From CAZWKX01 sp964633975 (GTDB taxonomy: Bacteria > Actinomycetota > Acidimicrobiia > Spongiisociales > UBA11373): DNA of 64,000 bases. The stretch spans positions 1 through 64,000 of the forward strand of contig CAZWKX010000002.1 in assembly GCA_964633975.1 (NCBI GenBank), given 5' to 3'. Numbering within the stretch: the first letter of the stretch is position 1; each line of letters opens with the position of its first letter. The position numbers and the translations under genes are program-made. The notes under the pieces were generated by a model. That model made no database searches and was not told the DNA's origin. It worked only from the letters and a program-made list of their open reading frames with translations. Positions 8,766 to 17,058 of the stretch are shown piece after piece.

Positions 8766-8840
8766 AGATTGAGTGACACTGGCCCAGGGGAGCGTGAGTT
8801 CATCAGGTGTCGCCGGTGCACATTCCTCTCCCTCAGGGGG
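8766..8840 (+). repeat. Family A repeat, extended unit 1
   Basis: This unit reads GAGTGACACTGGCCCAGGGG, then GTGAGTTCATCAGGT and a CTCTCCCTCAGGGGGAG palindrome. It matches 8985-9066 over roughly 75 bases with only scattered substitutions, so the two are a direct duplication 219 bases apart. Confidence 0.8.
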
Positions 8841-8976
8841 AGGTGGACGCCGAGCGGAGCGAGGCGGACGGAGGGGGTGCGCTTCCCAGCCTGGCACGAG
8901 CTGTCCGCGGTGGCACAAGCACCCCCCTCCCCTCAGCCCTTCAGGCTTCGGTACTCCCCCCTTGAGGGGGGAGAGT
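8820..8976. repeat. Family B island with G/C-tract hairpins at both ends
   Basis: It is bounded by CTCTCCCTCAGGGGGAG on the left and CTCCCCCCTTGAGGGGGGAG on the right. The right arm ACCCCCCTCCCCTCAGCCCT plus GGCTTCGGTACTCCCCCCTT recurs at 11671-11726, and the inner GAGGCGGACGG is also shared with that copy. The ends could fold as strong hairpins. Confidence 0.7.
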
Positions 8977-8984
8977 GTGGTGGT

Positions 8985-9066
8985 GACATTAAGTAGCACT
9001 GGCCCAGGGGAGAGTGAGTTCATCAGGTTTTGCCGGTACACACTCCTTTCCCTCAAGGGGGAGGTG
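8985..9066 (+). repeat. Family A repeat, extended unit 2
   Basis: It is the second copy of the 8766-8840 unit, again ending in a purine/pyrimidine palindrome (CCCTCAAGGGGGAGG). Confidence 0.8.
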
Positions 9067-9205
9067 GCGCCGGCCCCGGGGGAAGCCTGCCTCTCCCGCG
9101 GCAGTGGGAGAGCCCCGAACGATGGATAGTGGCTGCGTCCATCGCACCTGCGCCACAACGGCTCCGCGGTTCGATGCGGCAGTCTTCTAAGCGCAACCAG
9201 CGCCG

Positions 9206-9424
9206 TCAGGGCACCGGGACGCTGCCGTACCGGCGCACCTCGATCCACCTCGAGGTCACGTGACCCAGCCCAGGCGGAGGTTCCGCCCGCTTGTCGTACC
9301 ACCAGCAGTCCGAGCCAGTGCACGGCTCTTCGTCACACTGCCCCAGGGGACAGGCTCCCGCGACATGCTGCAGGTGACAACACAGATACGGGCAAATGTG
9401 GTGACAGAGCGGTTTCCCGGGCAT
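9206..9424 (-). CDS. Cysteine- and histidine-rich 72-residue protein
   Basis: This small protein has eight cysteines in its first 40 residues (positions 7, 11, 15, 16, 25, 30, 35 and 40), with interspersed histidines, as in CHHICPYLCCHLQH, then a basic/aromatic tail. ATG 9424 is preceded by GGAGGAGG four bases away, a much stronger ribosome site than most genes here, so I believe it is translated. Regular spacing of the last four cysteines (every five residues) suggests metal or iron-sulfur binding. There is no signal peptide. I do not recognise the family. It lies alone between repeat-rich spacers. Confidence 0.6.
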   Translation of the reverse strand: MPGKPLCHHICPYLCCHLQHVAGACPLGQCDEEPCTGSDCWWYDKRAEPPPGLGHVTSRWIEVRRYGSVPVP

Positions 9425-9803
9425 CACGCCTCCTCCCACGCAGCGGCCTAGCCAAGTGGAAGACGGCCGGCAGGTTGCTCCCAACTCGCCGCGGGGACCC
9501 GCAGGGGTGTACCCCGTTTTGAGGACCACTTGTCGGGACAAGCCGGATCGGCAGTCGGTCCAACGTAGCGCTGGGGGTGTGCTGTACCGCGGGCTGCCCA
9601 GGGTGACCTCACTCGACAGTCAGAGAGTGGCACTCAGTGACGCTGGCCCAGCTCCACCTTCCAAGGGAGCAACTCCAACTGCTGCGCCTAATGGGCTCGC
9701 GGTGGCCGTCCAGCCTCGCAGGCGCCTTCTTGACGACGCAGACGGTTCCCGATGCTTACACAGGCGCCATACAGCCGGACCGTCTGGGAGTACCCGCGCC
9801 CCA
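9425..9803. other. Intergenic spacer
   Basis: No gene is supported here. A degenerate family A core (GCTGGCCCAG) occurs near 9640-9655 and a related GCTGCCCAGGG near 9593-9603. Overlapping ORFs lack ribosome sites and run into the diguanylate cyclase gene on the other strand. Confidence 0.5.
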
Positions 9804-11240
9804 CTAGTCCGCTTGAGCAGGCCCGGCATCAGAATCGCCCGCCGTCGCCACCCGGAGGCAGTCGCGCCCGCCCTGTTTGGCCGCATATAGCGCAAGGTCG
9901 GCTGCTCTCACGAGGTCTTCGCTGGTGGCGCCGTGATCCGGGAACACGGAGACACCCATGGACACGGTGAGCTGGGCCAGAGCCTTGCCATCGTCTTCGC
10001 GGACAGCGATCTCCCTGACTGCCTCGCCGATGGCGGAGGCCCGTCGAATCGTCGCCTCCAGCGGGGACCCGGGCATGATCACGGCGAACTCCTCGCCCCC
10101 GTAGCGGCAGGCGACGTCCTCGGTCCGGATGGTCTTGCTCAGCAAGTTGGCCAGGAGGACAAGGGCGGTGTCGCCGGCCCGGTGGCCGAATTCATCGTTG
10201 AAGTGCTTGAAGCTGTCGATGTCGAGCATGATCAGCCCGACGGTGGACTCGTGCCGTGTGGCCCGTGCGAGCTCCCGGTCAAGCGACTCCTCCATGTAAC
10301 GCCGATTGAACAGGGCCGTCAGCGGATCGCGAATCGATTGGGATCGCAGCGTCTCTCGGAGCGTGAGATTGGCCAGTCCCATAGCCAGGACTTCGGCCGT
10401 GGTGGCAACCCGCCGGAGATAGGCGGGCCACATTCGGTTTATGCCCCCCCGCCGTTCCCACGTCGTCAGCAGCCCCAAGACCTCGTTCGATCCCTTCAGG
10501 GGGATGCAGATCGATCGACTCGGCAGGGCCTTGTGGTGTTTGCACGACAGCCCGGAGCCTTGCGGGTCGTATGAGTGTGGCCGGCCTCCTCTCAGCGCCC
10601 AGCAGTCGACGGGCTCCATCGTCCCCAGCATGTCCTCGTCGCCGTCACCCCAGCGGGCAACCCGCCCCATGAGGTTCCTGGAAGCGTTGGAGATCCACAC
10701 CTCGCCCGGGAACCCATCCATCGCCTTGCTGCAGAACCGGCGGATCACTTGGCTTGCCTCCTCGATCGTCACGCACATGTCGAGGTTGTCGCGCATGGCC
10801 GCCAGAGTGTCAATGTCACGGTAGAGCCGTTCGATTTCGGCCGTCAGATCCGTCTCCGAATCGAGTTCGGCGGCTTCGTGTCCCAGCGCGTACAAGGTGC
10901 CAGGCTCGGGGGCGGGAAAGAGGCTCCATGCCGCCACCCTGTAGACGCCATCCGCACATCGCACTCGGCCCTTGACGTCGAGAATCAAGCAACCCTCACC
11001 GGCCGGATTGCCCGCAGGCACAATGCGTGCCTGATCATCTGGATGGAGAAGGTCGAAGAAAGACAGGGAGCCGAACTCCTCCGGGGAGAAGCCCAGGAAG
11101 CGCTCCCACGCCTCATTGGGCATCGCCATGGTCCCATCGCGGCGAAGCACGCAGAGGAACTCCGACGTCAAGTCGAACAGCCGCGCGCAGTGCTGGGACT
11201 GCGTCTTCTCCTCAGAAGCCTTCTCCGTGGATCCAGGCAC
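9804..11240 (-). CDS. Diguanylate cyclase (PAS-GAF-GGDEF)
   Basis: This 478-residue cytoplasmic protein starts with a PAS-like domain (about 20-125), a short coiled linker, a GAF-like domain (about 155-290) and a GGDEF domain. The active site is RYGGEEF at 379-385, so it should make cyclic di-GMP from two GTP. An RxxD inhibitory site (R372-T-E-D375) lies five residues before GGEEF, so product feedback inhibition is expected. GTG 11240 follows GGAGGAG by seven bases. No EAL or HD-GYP partner is present in the window. The PAS/GAF part has several cysteines but no obvious haem or flavin signature. Confidence 0.9.
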   Translation of the reverse strand: MPGSTEKASEEKTQSQHCARLFDLTSEFLCVLRRDGTMAMPNEAWERFLGFSPEEFGSLSFFDLLHPDDQARIVPAGNPAGEGCLILDVKGRVRCADGVYRVAAWSLFPAPEPGTLYALGHEAAELDSETDLTAEIERLYRDIDTLAAMRDNLDMCVTIEEASQVIRRFCSKAMDGFPGEVWISNASRNLMGRVARWGDGDEDMLGTMEPVDCWALRGGRPHSYDPQGSGLSCKHHKALPSRSICIPLKGSNEVLGLLTTWERRGGINRMWPAYLRRVATTAEVLAMGLANLTLRETLRSQSIRDPLTALFNRRYMEESLDRELARATRHESTVGLIMLDIDSFKHFNDEFGHRAGDTALVLLANLLSKTIRTEDVACRYGGEEFAVIMPGSPLEATIRRASAIGEAVREIAVREDDGKALAQLTVSMGVSVFPDHGATSEDLVRAADLALYAAKQGGRDCLRVATAGDSDAGPAQAD

Positions 11241-11743
11241 CCCGCTACTCCTCCTACGGCCCGGTCCAAGCTCTCGCAGTTTGCAGCCACTCTATTTTAC
11301 CTGGGAAGCTTGGCACGAGCTGGTTCTTTGTGATGCCCTCTTCTCCCTGGCACAACGTCTAGGCACGAAATCGCACCGTGCCAGGAGCGAGACGCAGAAG
11401 ACGATATCCACTTCAACCACATCATCCTTCTTGCAGGCAGTGGCTCCTCGTTGGCGAGCAGTCACCATCCAGTTGCCGTCCGCTTGGCACAATCTCGAGA
11501 AGGGCGATCGAGTCGGGCCGTCCCCGAAATGCTGCACCTAGTCGACGGCTGCCCAGGGAACTGCGACCTCACAAGAGCAGCCAGCGGACGCTCCTCCCCT
11601 TTGGGGCGAGGCGGACGGGGGGATCACGTGCGACATCTTGGGGAGACTCCTCATGGCAGCGCGTTGACACACCCCCCTCCCCTCAGCCCTGCGGGCTTCG
11701 GTACTCCCCCCTTGGGAGGGAGAACGGGGCAGGGACCACACTC
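11241..11743. other. Repeat-containing intergenic spacer
   Basis: This 503-base gap lies between two leftward genes. It holds a family A-like core near 11531-11565 (GTCGACGGCTGCCCAGGG) and a family B island at 11590-11726. No ORF here has both a ribosome site and a plausible protein. Confidence 0.6.
11590..11726. repeat. Family B island, second copy
   Basis: It begins with CTCCCCTTTGGGGCGAGG and ends with ACTCCCCCCTTGGGAGGGAG. The right arm matches 8921-8976 almost base for base over about 50 bases, whereas the middle has diverged. Confidence 0.7.
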
Positions 11744-13177
11744 CTATCCAGCGGGCAGCAAGTAGCGGATTACGTCGATCGCCTTGTAGCTGTGCTTCCC
11801 GGGCGGGAGAAACCGGGCTACGCGGGCGACATCGTCTCCGGAAGTCACCAGCGGCTTCTCCCGCTTGCCGCCCCGGATCTGAGCAAGACCGATGTTGGCG
11901 GTGAGGGCGTTGCATAGGCACTTGCGGCCCACGGTGTCCTCCTCCAATCCGCCTTTGGCCACGTAGTCCTCGACCGGCTCGGCAGGGCAACGCCAGCCGA
12001 TCAAGCCGTTGGCGCCGCAGAAGGCGCTCCGCAGATAGCCGAGGTCACAGGTCCGCTGCCGCTTCCTGTAGGCCAGAGCCTCGGACAAGGTGTTTCGCAG
12101 TCGCACGACCTTGAAAGGGAAACCCGTCGGTGACGCCACCGGGTCGGTGAACGTCCGTGCTCGACCCCGCCGGCTCAACTTCAGCACCCGCCGCTTCACC
12201 TTGTCGTCCAGACCCGACTCCTCGCAATAGGCGAACGCAGTGCCCACCTGGACCCCGGCGGCCCCACGCTCGAGTGCTTCGGCAACACGCTCCGGTTCGG
12301 CGTATGAGCCGGCCAGCCAGAAAGGCAGTCCCAGTTTGCGGATTGCGTCGATGTCGGCCTCATCCTTCTCGCCGTAGCTCGGCTGGCCATCGGGCCCGAT
12401 GGGTGCCTTCCCTCGCGGTGGCGCGTTGTGGCCGCCGGCGGTGTGGCCTTCCACAACGAACCCATCGACCCGAGATGGGCTGCTTCGGGCCAGCATCGCC
12501 GCCAGCACATGGGACGAAACGATGGCAATGAAGGCAGGCCGCTTCACCGCGGGCAGTTCCCCGGCGCTGTACGCAATCGGGTCGAATCGGGAGCAGAGGA
12601 CCCTGTCCACATCCCGCCCTTTGATGTCGATCCGCAGCTCCACCTCGGATCCCTCGGCCAGCCCGTCGAGCACACCCGGAATGGCTCGCGGGATACCGGC
12701 ACCCATAAGCACATAGTCGACACCGGCCAGCATGGCCCCATAGAGAGCGGGCAGCGTCGGCGTCTGGATCTTTTCGAGGAAATTGATGCCCACCGCGTTG
12801 TCGTGGCTTTCCTTGGCCAGATGGACCTCGACGAAGCTGGAAGCCACCAGCAGATCCTCCAGGTTTCGCGAGAGATGCGCCGTGGCCTTCCATGCAGGCA
12901 GGAACCGGGACTTCTTGGGCTTGCCGCCCGGCACAAAGAACCGTTGCAGGATGCGATCGGCGACATCGGAAATCGGAAACGCCTTCAGTGCACGCCGCAT
13001 GTGGCCGTCGACATCACCCTTCTGCAGCCTGCGGCTCAAGATGGAATCGAGAGCGGTGCCGGCAACGACACCAAGCTGTCCCGCTGCAGATACCGCCCTC
13101 GCCAGTCTCCAGTTGGAGACGCCGGCACCCATCCCGCCTTGGATGATCTTCGGCAGCTTCAGATTCACAGCGGCCAT
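11744..13177 (-). CDS. Nitronate monooxygenase-like flavoprotein
   Basis: This 477-residue protein has the FMN-dependent TIM-barrel pattern of the 2-nitropropane dioxygenase/nitronate monooxygenase family: IIQGGMGAGVSN near the start, VVEGHTAGGHN in the middle, and GVQVGTAFAYCEESG late. Compared with classic members (about 350 residues) it has a long Cys-containing C-terminal region with GRKCLCNALTANIG, seen in a larger subgroup whose substrate is less certain. ATG 13177 was chosen because the family-typical LPKIIQGGMG follows at once; the ORF upstream to 13279 is low-complexity Arg-rich. It appears monocistronic. Confidence 0.82.
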   Translation of the reverse strand: MAAVNLKLPKIIQGGMGAGVSNWRLARAVSAAGQLGVVAGTALDSILSRRLQKGDVDGHMRRALKAFPISDVADRILQRFFVPGGKPKKSRFLPAWKATAHLSRNLEDLLVASSFVEVHLAKESHDNAVGINFLEKIQTPTLPALYGAMLAGVDYVLMGAGIPRAIPGVLDGLAEGSEVELRIDIKGRDVDRVLCSRFDPIAYSAGELPAVKRPAFIAIVSSHVLAAMLARSSPSRVDGFVVEGHTAGGHNAPPRGKAPIGPDGQPSYGEKDEADIDAIRKLGLPFWLAGSYAEPERVAEALERGAAGVQVGTAFAYCEESGLDDKVKRRVLKLSRRGRARTFTDPVASPTGFPFKVVRLRNTLSEALAYRKRQRTCDLGYLRSAFCGANGLIGWRCPAEPVEDYVAKGGLEEDTVGRKCLCNALTANIGLAQIRGGKREKPLVTSGDDVARVARFLPPGKHSYKAIDVIRYLLPAG

Positions 13178-13370
13178 CGTACGGGAGAACCATCTCGACC
13201 GGCAACGAGCGGACGTCCGACGAGCCCGCGACCGGCGCCCCTTGGCTCCACACTCTCCTCGCAGCAACAACACGCCCATGCCCTTTTGCCCTCTCCCGGC
13301 CGTTCAGCCCAGACAGACACCCATCTTGCATCAGCCAACTCCGCTCATACGTCTCGAGCCCACACGCGCC

Positions 13371-13393
13371 GGAGGGGCCGACACGGCCCCTCC
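13371..13393 (-). terminator. Hairpin downstream of DoxX-family gene
   Basis: GGAGGGGCC at 13371-13379 pairs perfectly with GGCCCCTCC at 13385-13393 over a 5-base loop. It lies 22 bases beyond the DoxX-gene stop. No T-tract follows on the minus strand. Confidence 0.55.
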
Positions 13394-13415
13394 GTCAGCG
13401 CCCCCTACCCCGGCC

Positions 13416-14015
13416 CTACTGCAGTACCGGGAACCTCCTCACCAGGCGCGTACGGCGCCAGGCCTTGCCGAAGCCCCACGTGTCGCCCGCTCGAACGAGT
13501 GCGAGCAGCACGAACAAGAGGGCGTAGATGATGTGATCGTCGATGACGGGGTTGTTGTCCGGCCAGAGGGCCGCCGACCACATCATCAGCATGAGTGTCG
13601 GGCCGGCAAGCGCGGCGATGCGCAGGCCCACACCGAGGACCAACGCCACGCCCAGGCCAAGCAGGCTGGCCATGAAGAGCCAGTCCACCCATCCCATGCC
13701 GGCAAGACCCTGATAGAACCCCGCGAGCGGCCCCTTCGTGGCGAACGTCAAGAAGCCGGTGGTGGGACTCCCACCGTTGAGGGCAGCGCCACCGTTGGCA
13801 AAGAAGTCGATGCCTCCGTTATCGAGACGCCCCGTGGCGAAGCCGAGAGCAAACAGCTTGTCCAGGAACGCCCACAAGAAGACCCAGCCGAGAGATATCC
13901 GCAGGAGCGCCCATACGTACCGGGCCCTCGACCCACCTGCCGCCGGCGACGCCGGGACCATCACGTGGGTCGTCCGGAGATCGATCCCGCTTCTTTCGTC
14001 CTCAATCACTGCCAT
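13416..14015 (-). CDS. DoxX/DoxD-family membrane protein
   Basis: This 199-residue protein has about four to five hydrophobic helices: the first after a 40-residue soluble start (LLRISLGWVFLWAFLDKLFA), others around the GLGVALVLGVGLRIAAL stretch and near the end. The opening helix with LGWVFLWAFLDKLF is typical of DoxX/DoxD proteins, some of which form part of thiosulfate:quinone oxidoreductase. The exact role here is unknown. ATG 14015 has AAGGGAAC upstream; the ORF to 14078 has no support. Its promoter region shares a motif with that of the neighbouring Rrf2 gene, so it is probably under redox or NO control. Confidence 0.75.
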   Translation of the reverse strand: MAVIEDERSGIDLRTTHVMVPASPAAGGSRARYVWALLRISLGWVFLWAFLDKLFALGFATGRLDNGGIDFFANGGAALNGGSPTTGFLTFATKGPLAGFYQGLAGMGWVDWLFMASLLGLGVALVLGVGLRIAALAGPTLMLMMWSAALWPDNNPVIDDHIIYALLFVLLALVRAGDTWGFGKAWRRTRLVRRFPVLQ

Positions 14016-14034
14016 GTCTTGTTCCCTTCTCAGA

Positions 14035-14059
14035 TTTAACGATCCGAATATCCGTTGAA
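14035..14059 (-). promoter_or_regulatory. Predicted Rrf2 operator upstream of DoxX gene
   Basis: TTTAACG and CGTTGAA form an imperfect inverted repeat with an 11-base spacer, and the right half contains ATATCCGTTGA (14048-14058), identical to the motif at 14518-14528 before the Rrf2 gene. It lies 20-44 bases upstream of the DoxX start. Confidence 0.6.
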
Positions 14060-14084
14060 TAACCGAACAAAAAAACACCCTCGG

Positions 14085-14501
14085 TCATCCCACACGCTTT
14101 CCTGCCAAGTCACCCACCTTCACCTCGTCGAGCATCTCGGTCAACGTCACCTGCATACGCGCCCAGTAGATGTGAAGCGGACACGGGTCCGCCGGATTGC
14201 ATCTTGGGAGCCCAAACCCGCAGCTGGTGTGCTCCACCCGCTCGATCCCGTCGAAAAGCCCAACCACGTCCCGGATCGGCCGGTCGACGGCCCCCGGCTC
14301 GAGCTGGAAGCCCCCGCCCCAGCCTCTTTCCGAGGCGACCATGCCCTGCTTGCGCATGGCGTTGAGGATCTTCGACACGTAGTTGGCGGGCGTCGCCGTA
14401 GCTCGGGCTATCTCCCCCACCGGCACCCGCTGGTCCTGGTACGCGGCCAGAAACCCGAGCACCCTCAGGGCATACCGTGACGTGTTGCTCAGCAATTCCA
14501 C
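14085..14501 (-). CDS. Rrf2-family transcriptional regulator with three cysteines
   Basis: This 138-residue protein has the Rrf2 winged-helix pattern (RYALRVLGFLA, then VPVGEIARATATPANYVSKIL) and a wing GWGGGFQLE. Cysteines in SCGFGLPRCNPADPCPLH (C-x6-C-x5-C, then x2-H) match the arrangement that binds a [2Fe-2S] or [4Fe-4S] cluster in IscR/NsrR-type members. It probably senses NO, oxidative stress or Fe-S status. GTG 14501 abuts GAGAGG; TTG 14495, with better spacing, gives a family-like MLSNTSRYAL start. A perfect palindrome overlaps its promoter, suggesting autorepression, and the same half-site precedes the DoxX gene. Confidence 0.87.
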   Translation of the reverse strand: MELLSNTSRYALRVLGFLAAYQDQRVPVGEIARATATPANYVSKILNAMRKQGMVASERGWGGGFQLEPGAVDRPIRDVVGLFDGIERVEHTSCGFGLPRCNPADPCPLHIYWARMQVTLTEMLDEVKVGDLAGKRVG

Positions 14502-14503
14502 CT

Positions 14504-14529
14504 CTCAACGCATCAGTATATCCGTTGAG
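14504..14529 (-). promoter_or_regulatory. Palindromic operator of the Rrf2 gene
   Basis: CTCAACG (14504-14510) and CGTTGAG (14523-14529) are perfect inverted 7-mers separated by 12 bases. It overlaps the leader just before the Rrf2 ribosome site, and the 11-mer ATATCCGTTGA inside it recurs before the DoxX gene. Confidence 0.65.
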
Positions 14530-14574
14530 TTTCCCTTGAGGTGAATCCTGAACGCCTTCTGAGAAAGAAGGGCG

Positions 14575-15384
14575 TCAGCCACTCGGATCCGACAGCCAAT
14601 CCGTCAGCGCCTCGAGGAACTGCTCCCTGGCGTGCCGCTCCTGCCACGGCCTGTGACCGCACTGCTCGAACCCCACATATTCGATGTGAGGTATGTACGT
14701 TTGAAGGGAATCGAAGATCATCAGGCCGGGGTGAGGATCGTCGTCACCGTGAAGCATTAGCACCGGTGCCTCGATCCCAGAGAACGCCGCCGGCTCCACT
14801 CCCTCACGCTGGAGCCGCAGCACATCGGCCCATGTCTCCTCGTAGCCGCGCGCGTCGGCTTCCACCTCGTCTGAGTCCGAGACCAGATCGATCGACTGCA
14901 CCTTCTCGTAGACCCGGCCCAACTCGCCCAGGAGACGATCCCTTTCGATCGTCTCGGTCGCAGCATCGAAAGTCCGCCACAGCTCGCCTACATGGGCCCG
15001 ATCCTCGTCCCCAATCCGTTCCGCCATCGTCCCCTCGTACACGGCCCGGCTCGCCTCGTCGTACGTGCCGCACCCCACTAGGGCAAGCGACTGAACCCGA
15101 TCCGGATGCTGCGCGGTGAAGGACAACGCGAGCATCGCGCCCCACGACCAGCCCACAAAAGCAGCCCGCTCCGGCGCCACGACGGCGAGGTCGTCGATGT
15201 GCCGCTGCACGGTCAGGGGCACATCCCCGCTTCGGCGCTGCAGCGGTTCGAGCACCTTGAAGCTGTCGCTCAGGTCCTTCGCCAGCGAGGTCACGCTGCC
15301 GGCCGCTCCCGGACCTCCGTGCAGCACTACCACCTCGGAACCGATGCCACCGTGGCGTCTGACTTCGATGGCCCTGCCGCTCAC
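14575..15384 (-). CDS. Alpha/beta hydrolase, proline iminopeptidase-like
   Basis: This 269-residue hydrolase has an HGGPG oxyanion motif near residue 22, a nucleophile elbow GWSWGA (Ser about 100), a late HGDDDPH acid segment and the catalytic His in CGHRPWQE. HGGPG plus GWSWG is typical of prolyl iminopeptidase-type peptidases, though other hydrolases share it. GTG 15384 overlaps the upstream gene's stop by 4 bases (GTGA), so it is co-translated with the USP/CBS-like protein. No signal peptide is seen. Confidence 0.82.
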   Translation of the reverse strand: MSGRAIEVRRHGGIGSEVVVLHGGPGAAGSVTSLAKDLSDSFKVLEPLQRRSGDVPLTVQRHIDDLAVVAPERAAFVGWSWGAMLALSFTAQHPDRVQSLALVGCGTYDEASRAVYEGTMAERIGDEDRAHVGELWRTFDAATETIERDRLLGELGRVYEKVQSIDLVSDSDEVEADARGYEETWADVLRLQREGVEPAAFSGIEAPVLMLHGDDDPHPGLMIFDSLQTYIPHIEYVGFEQCGHRPWQERHAREQFLEALTDWLSDPSG

Positions 15385-16301
15385 GGCTCCACCATCCCGC
15401 AGAGCCGGCCTTCCCCATCGACGACCGGTATCGGAGAGCTTTCCAGGAAGCCGCCGACATCGGCGACAGATTCCACCGGATCATCGAAGCGTACGAAGAC
15501 CGGGTCCTCCATGACGGACTCGACCGTTGCAGAGGCATCGGCATCTTGCAGCGACCGAAACCGCACGATTCCCACCAGAACGCCGTCGCTCGCCACGGGC
15601 ACCACGTTGTGCTCCATCAGCTGCCGGGCTTCGGCCACCTTCATTTGCAGCCCGACCGCGACCGGCTCGCTCATCTGCTGGAAACACCGGCGCGGGGCAC
15701 TGCGCACCACCACGGCGCCGGCCCCGGCGCCGACGACGAGCTGCCGACCTGGACCAAAAAACTGCCGCTGGAGCCAGGAGCCGCCGGGAGCACCCACCAC
15801 GAGCAGCGAGTCGGACGGGAAAGTGCGCACCAGCGCCCGAGCGCTCTCGGCTCGGACCACTCGACTCTCGAGATCGGGCACCAGTGACGCCATGCCCTCG
15901 AGCGCCTCCTCGGCCTCCTCGTCGTGGCGGAGTTCCGGCGACGCCGACACCAGGCCCCCGTCCACTCCCAGCGCGGAACACAACCGGCTGGCGACGATTG
16001 CGGCCAACGTCGAATGCGGCCCGCCCCCGATGGCGGCAACGACCGAGCCGACCAAGTCCACCGTCAAATGATGAGGCACCGCGGTGTCGACCAGCTCGAA
16101 AGAGGTCAGCCGGCGCATGACCAGAAGATCGGCCTGGGCGGCCAGGCAGGCCGCAGCCAGATCGTCGTCGGCTCGATGCGGCTTGCCATCTGCGAGCAGC
16201 CCCGCCAGGGCCGCACAACCCTCGCCTCGAGCCCACACCACCGACCACCCGCGTTCGGGTGCGGGTCGTTTCGGCGTGCTGCTTCCCACCGGCTCACTCA
16301 T
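15381..16301 (-). CDS. USP-like plus tandem CBS domain protein
   Basis: This 306-residue cytoplasmic protein has an N-terminal region (about 20-190) with a LLVVGAPGGSWLQRQFFGPG stretch resembling the nucleotide-binding loop of universal stress proteins. A pair of CBS domains follows (about 200-306: EPVAVGLQMKVAEARQLM and VESVMEDPVFVRFDD). CBS pairs usually bind adenosine nucleotides, so it may report energy state. ATG 16301 is the first sensible start; the upstream ORF is shadow. It is co-translated with the hydrolase that follows, so that enzyme may be its target; this is inference. Confidence 0.65.
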   Translation of the reverse strand: MSEPVGSSTPKRPAPERGWSVVWARGEGCAALAGLLADGKPHRADDDLAAACLAAQADLLVMRRLTSFELVDTAVPHHLTVDLVGSVVAAIGGGPHSTLAAIVASRLCSALGVDGGLVSASPELRHDEEAEEALEGMASLVPDLESRVVRAESARALVRTFPSDSLLVVGAPGGSWLQRQFFGPGRQLVVGAGAGAVVVRSAPRRCFQQMSEPVAVGLQMKVAEARQLMEHNVVPVASDGVLVGIVRFRSLQDADASATVESVMEDPVFVRFDDPVESVADVGGFLESSPIPVVDGEGRLCGMVEP

Positions 16302-16551
16302 GGCCGGGCGCCGGTGGACACGCAAGAACAGAATCAAGGGCAACGCAGGCTGCGAGGCCGTGCACCGGCAGGCAAGTAGAGACGGCCGGGACGACGCGCA
16401 CCAAGCCAACAGCCAATGAGTGCATAACACCATGATCGCTGGCCGGCGGCGGCTCCGCCACCGGCCCCTGCGCTTCGGCTCCTGCCTTGCAGCCCAAGAC
16501 CCGGCCGCGTCGGAGTCACCGTTCATTCAAGACATCGGCTCTTCCGCGCCG

Positions 16552-17058
16552 ATGCAGATAGCTATGCGGAAGTGGTCGGCGCTCGTCCTCATCGCCCTGG
16601 CAACCGCGGCGTGCTCCACCGAAGAGAGCACGCCCACAACGCTCGCTCCGGCCGCCCTTGTCTCAGCAGAAGAAGGGATCCCAACGACAACGGGCGTTAT
16701 CGAAACACCGGCCACCACCACAACCATCGACACGCCCGGGGTACCGACAACCGATCCGTTTGAGCCCATCGCCACCGTCTTCATCGCCGCCCTCGGCGAT
16801 GCCCTAGCCGAAACTGCCTACGCCGACGCTCCCTTCAACGACCCCGAAGTGTTCATAGCCACCGGTCAGCTCTTCTGCGAGCTCCTCGACGAAGGGGCGG
16901 ACCCCGAGGACCTCGTAACCGACTACGTCACGGAACTCACCGGCACGTCCATCGACGAAGCGGGTGACGACGCGCTCGTCCTCACCGGTTCAGTGCTGGG
17001 CGTGAGCGTCGAGATCCTGTGTCCCAGTCACCGCCAGCTACTCGAAGGCAGCTTATGA
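16552..17058 (+). CDS. Hypothetical lipoprotein
   Basis: The 168-residue product has a signal peptide with lipobox ALATAAC and a Thr/Pro-rich linker to about residue 70. A small acidic globular part follows with cysteines in LFCELLDEG and ILCPSHRQL. The Cys pair and helical pattern recall short actinobacterial secreted proteins, but I recognise no named family. ATG 16564 is an alternative four codons in. Its stop overlaps the next gene's start (ATGA), so the two are an operon of exported proteins. Confidence 0.65.
   Translation: MQIAMRKWSALVLIALATAACSTEESTPTTLAPAALVSAEEGIPTTTGVIETPATTTTIDTPGVPTTDPFEPIATVFIAALGDALAETAYADAPFNDPEVFIATGQLFCELLDEGADPEDLVTDYVTELTGTSIDEAGDDALVLTGSVLGVSVEILCPSHRQLLEGSL

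Larger units (their letters stand above)
8709..9205. other. Repeat-rich intergenic spacer
   Basis: No gene is supported in these 497 bases. The stretch consists mainly of two near-identical family A units (8766-8840, 8985-9066) and one family B island (8820-8976). ORFs that cross it on both strands encode low-complexity repeat translations and are not real genes. Confidence 0.7.

Noticed and set aside
8773..9129. ORF across the repeats on the plus strand
   Set aside because: Its text is a translation of the family A and B repeats, so it is not a gene.
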